Of a DNA stretch of 62,117 nt, positions 61,230 through 62,117 are shown in pieces. Origin of the DNA: Blautia sp. (GTDB lineage: Bacteria; Bacillota; Clostridia; Lachnospirales; Lachnospiraceae); contig JAMPHB010000007.1 in assembly GCA_023663685.1 (NCBI GenBank), forward strand, positions 1-62,117. The letters are read 5' to 3'. Numbering within the stretch: position 1 is the stretch's first letter; every line of letters starts with the position of its first letter. The translations under genes and the position numbers were made by a program. The notes beneath the pieces are model-generated. The model did not search any database, was not told the origin of the DNA, and saw only the letters and a program-made list of their open reading frames with translations.

Positions 61230-61619
61230 TCACAACCACTTTTCCTCCAGTTCTGCTTTCAATTCCTCAAACATCTCAATATAATCTGCCCTGACAGTCC
61301 GCATCAGCCCCAGCGCAATTTCCTCGTTGTAGGAATGGGACACTTCATTCCGCGATGCCAGCATCGCCAGCCATTTCTCCTCGTCCTGCACCATTCCGGC
61401 ACTGTACGCCAGCTTGAGGATTTGTTTGGGCGAACCGGTCTGCGCCGCACTGTATCCCTGGTCAGCCAAAATTTCCTTCATAGCCTTCCACGCCTGCTCA
61501 AAGCAGATGTCAAACAACGCCACACCGCCGGTCATAGTCAGAATATCATAAGGCTCCTCAGCCTCCCGAATAATCTGCAAATTATGCAGCGCTTTGCAAA
61601 AATTCTCAAACTTCTTCAT
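61230..61619 (-). CDS. HepT-like HEPN toxin (HI0074 / NTase-substrate-binding family)
   Basis: A 129-residue four-helix HEPN protein (FENFCKALHNLQIIREAEEPYDILTMTGGVALFDICFEQAWKAMKEIL). It has the exact R-X4-H-X-Y motif R90 NEVS H95 S Y97. In the MntA/HepT (type VII) system R and H form the RNase site and the Tyr is AMPylated by the antitoxin. It starts 14 bases inside the MNT gene, so the two are translationally coupled. Confidence 0.9.
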   Translation of the reverse strand: MKKFENFCKALHNLQIIREAEEPYDILTMTGGVALFDICFEQAWKAMKEILADQGYSAAQTGSPKQILKLAYSAGMVQDEEKWLAMLASRNEVSHSYNEEIALGLMRTVRADYIEMFEELKAELEEKWL

Positions 61620-61896
61620 AAAGTATCACTCCGTCCCGCCTGATTTCTGCCAATAATTCTCTCTGCACAGGCTTTTCCAAATCTACAATGTCAAACATCA
61701 ACAATGTGTATATTTCATCATCGGCACTTGCGATAAACTCCGCCGTGTTTCCTCCTCTGACTGCCAGATCAATGTCGCTGCGCTCCCGATTATCGCCTCT
61801 TGCCCTTGAGCCAAAAAGGATTACCTGCTTTAATCCACATCTGCGCGCAAGGGCGGCAATATCCTCTTCGACACGCTTTGTAAGATTATAACCCAT
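61606..61896 (-). CDS. MntA-type nucleotidyltransferase antitoxin
   Basis: A 96-residue MNT-fold protein with exact GS-X10-DXD (VILFGSRARGDNRERSDIDL). By family it AMPylates the Tyr of the paired HEPN toxin and neutralises it. The ATG at 61896 is preceded only by a G-rich stretch (GGGGGCGAT); the longer frame upstream looks non-coding. It overlaps the toxin gene by 14 bases in the normal antitoxin-first order. Confidence 0.9.
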   Translation of the reverse strand: MGYNLTKRVEEDIAALARRCGLKQVILFGSRARGDNRERSDIDLAVRGGNTAEFIASADDEIYTLLMFDIVDLEKPVQRELLAEIRRDGVILYEEV

Positions 61897-62117
61897 ACCC
61901 AATCGCCCCCAACCGCTTCCTGAATTCCGTGTGATCATCGTTCCCATTTTTGCAGGCACCGATGAACAGCATCCTGCCCTACTGTTTTCTATTGTACCGC
62001 AATTCATCTATGAAATCAAACACCGCCGCCAGTCCATCTTCTTTTTAAAGAAGATTACTTTTAAAATTTGACTTTCCCCATTTTTTCTGAGAACTGATTA
62101 TGCTGCTCCGCCATTCT
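61897..62117. other. Right edge, no intact gene
   Basis: 221 bases. A minus-strand frame ending at 62061 (…QHNQFSEKMGKVKF, stop) enters from the edge and could be the C terminus of a gene outside the window. A short inverted repeat (CTTCTTT/AAAGAAG, about 62038-62055) follows it and may be its terminator. Confidence 0.35.

Overview
The window looks like a chromosomal segment of a spore-forming, motile Firmicute. The best guess is Lachnospiraceae (Clostridia): moderately high GC, SpoVA germination-channel genes, flagellin with a CsrA-type regulator, large plant and storage polysaccharide enzymes (type I pullulanase, GH26 mannanase, domain-permuted GH3, glycogen phosphorylase), and Shine-Dalgarno sites close to AGGAGG in front of almost every gene. 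No rRNA, tRNA or CRISPR was seen. The organism assignment is inference.

Layout. 1-1.2 kb: 3' end of a hybrid histidine kinase. 1.4-13.9 kb (minus): spoVAD-spoVAE, apt, trmO, pullulanase, a cyclic-nucleotide-domain protein, an AEC transporter, a permuted GH3, a 63-residue protein and spoVAC. 14.1-15.8 kb (plus): an EAL protein with a degenerate GGDEF. 15.8-16.6 kb: an orphan MNT antitoxin with a HepT remnant between two related terminator hairpins. 16.6-20.8 kb (minus): a GH26 mannanase with a clear sigma-A promoter. 21-28.3 kb: an accessory block of AraC, GyrI-like, carbamoyltransferase-like, MmcQ and WYL genes, a hydrolase and two O-acetyltransferases. 28.4-32.2 kb (minus): a coiled-coil protein, a flotillin, and the spoVAA-spoVAB unit with two unknown small genes. 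32.2-46.4 kb (minus): mostly housekeeping genes (ThrE pair, small alarmone synthetase, TrmH, pfkA, dnaE, traX-like, glgP, ileS). 46.5-49.2 kb: an SBP-type hybrid kinase. 49.3-52.2 kb (plus): a minimal tyrosine recombinase between inverted sites, then a divergent csrA and flagellin. 52.2-56.7 kb: tandem hairpin repeats, a truncated permease copy, an Rpn-type nuclease gene, and an ECF-sigma/ABC transporter operon. 56.8-60.1 kb: GNAT, an L-fucose isomerase-like gene and a divergent LacI regulator with matched operators. 60.2-62.1 kb: a repeat-rich membrane protein, a MITE-like inverted repeat and a MntA/HepT type toxin-antitoxin pair.

Three observations stand out. (1) The spoVA genes keep the canonical order AA-AB-AC-AD-AE on one strand but lie in three pieces across about 30 kb. 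Each piece is preceded by a sigma-G-like promoter with a 17-base spacer. (2) A 193-residue FimB/FimE-sized tyrosine recombinase lies between two inverted copies of one palindromic site. This predicts a DNA inversion next to csrA-flagellin. (3) The csrA-flagellin interval holds a 10-codon leader ORF, tandem triloop hairpins and two GGA sites placed as in known CsrA-controlled flagellin leaders, while the CsrA itself lacks Arg6. Start codons below were chosen from visible ribosome binding sites and often differ from the longest open frame.
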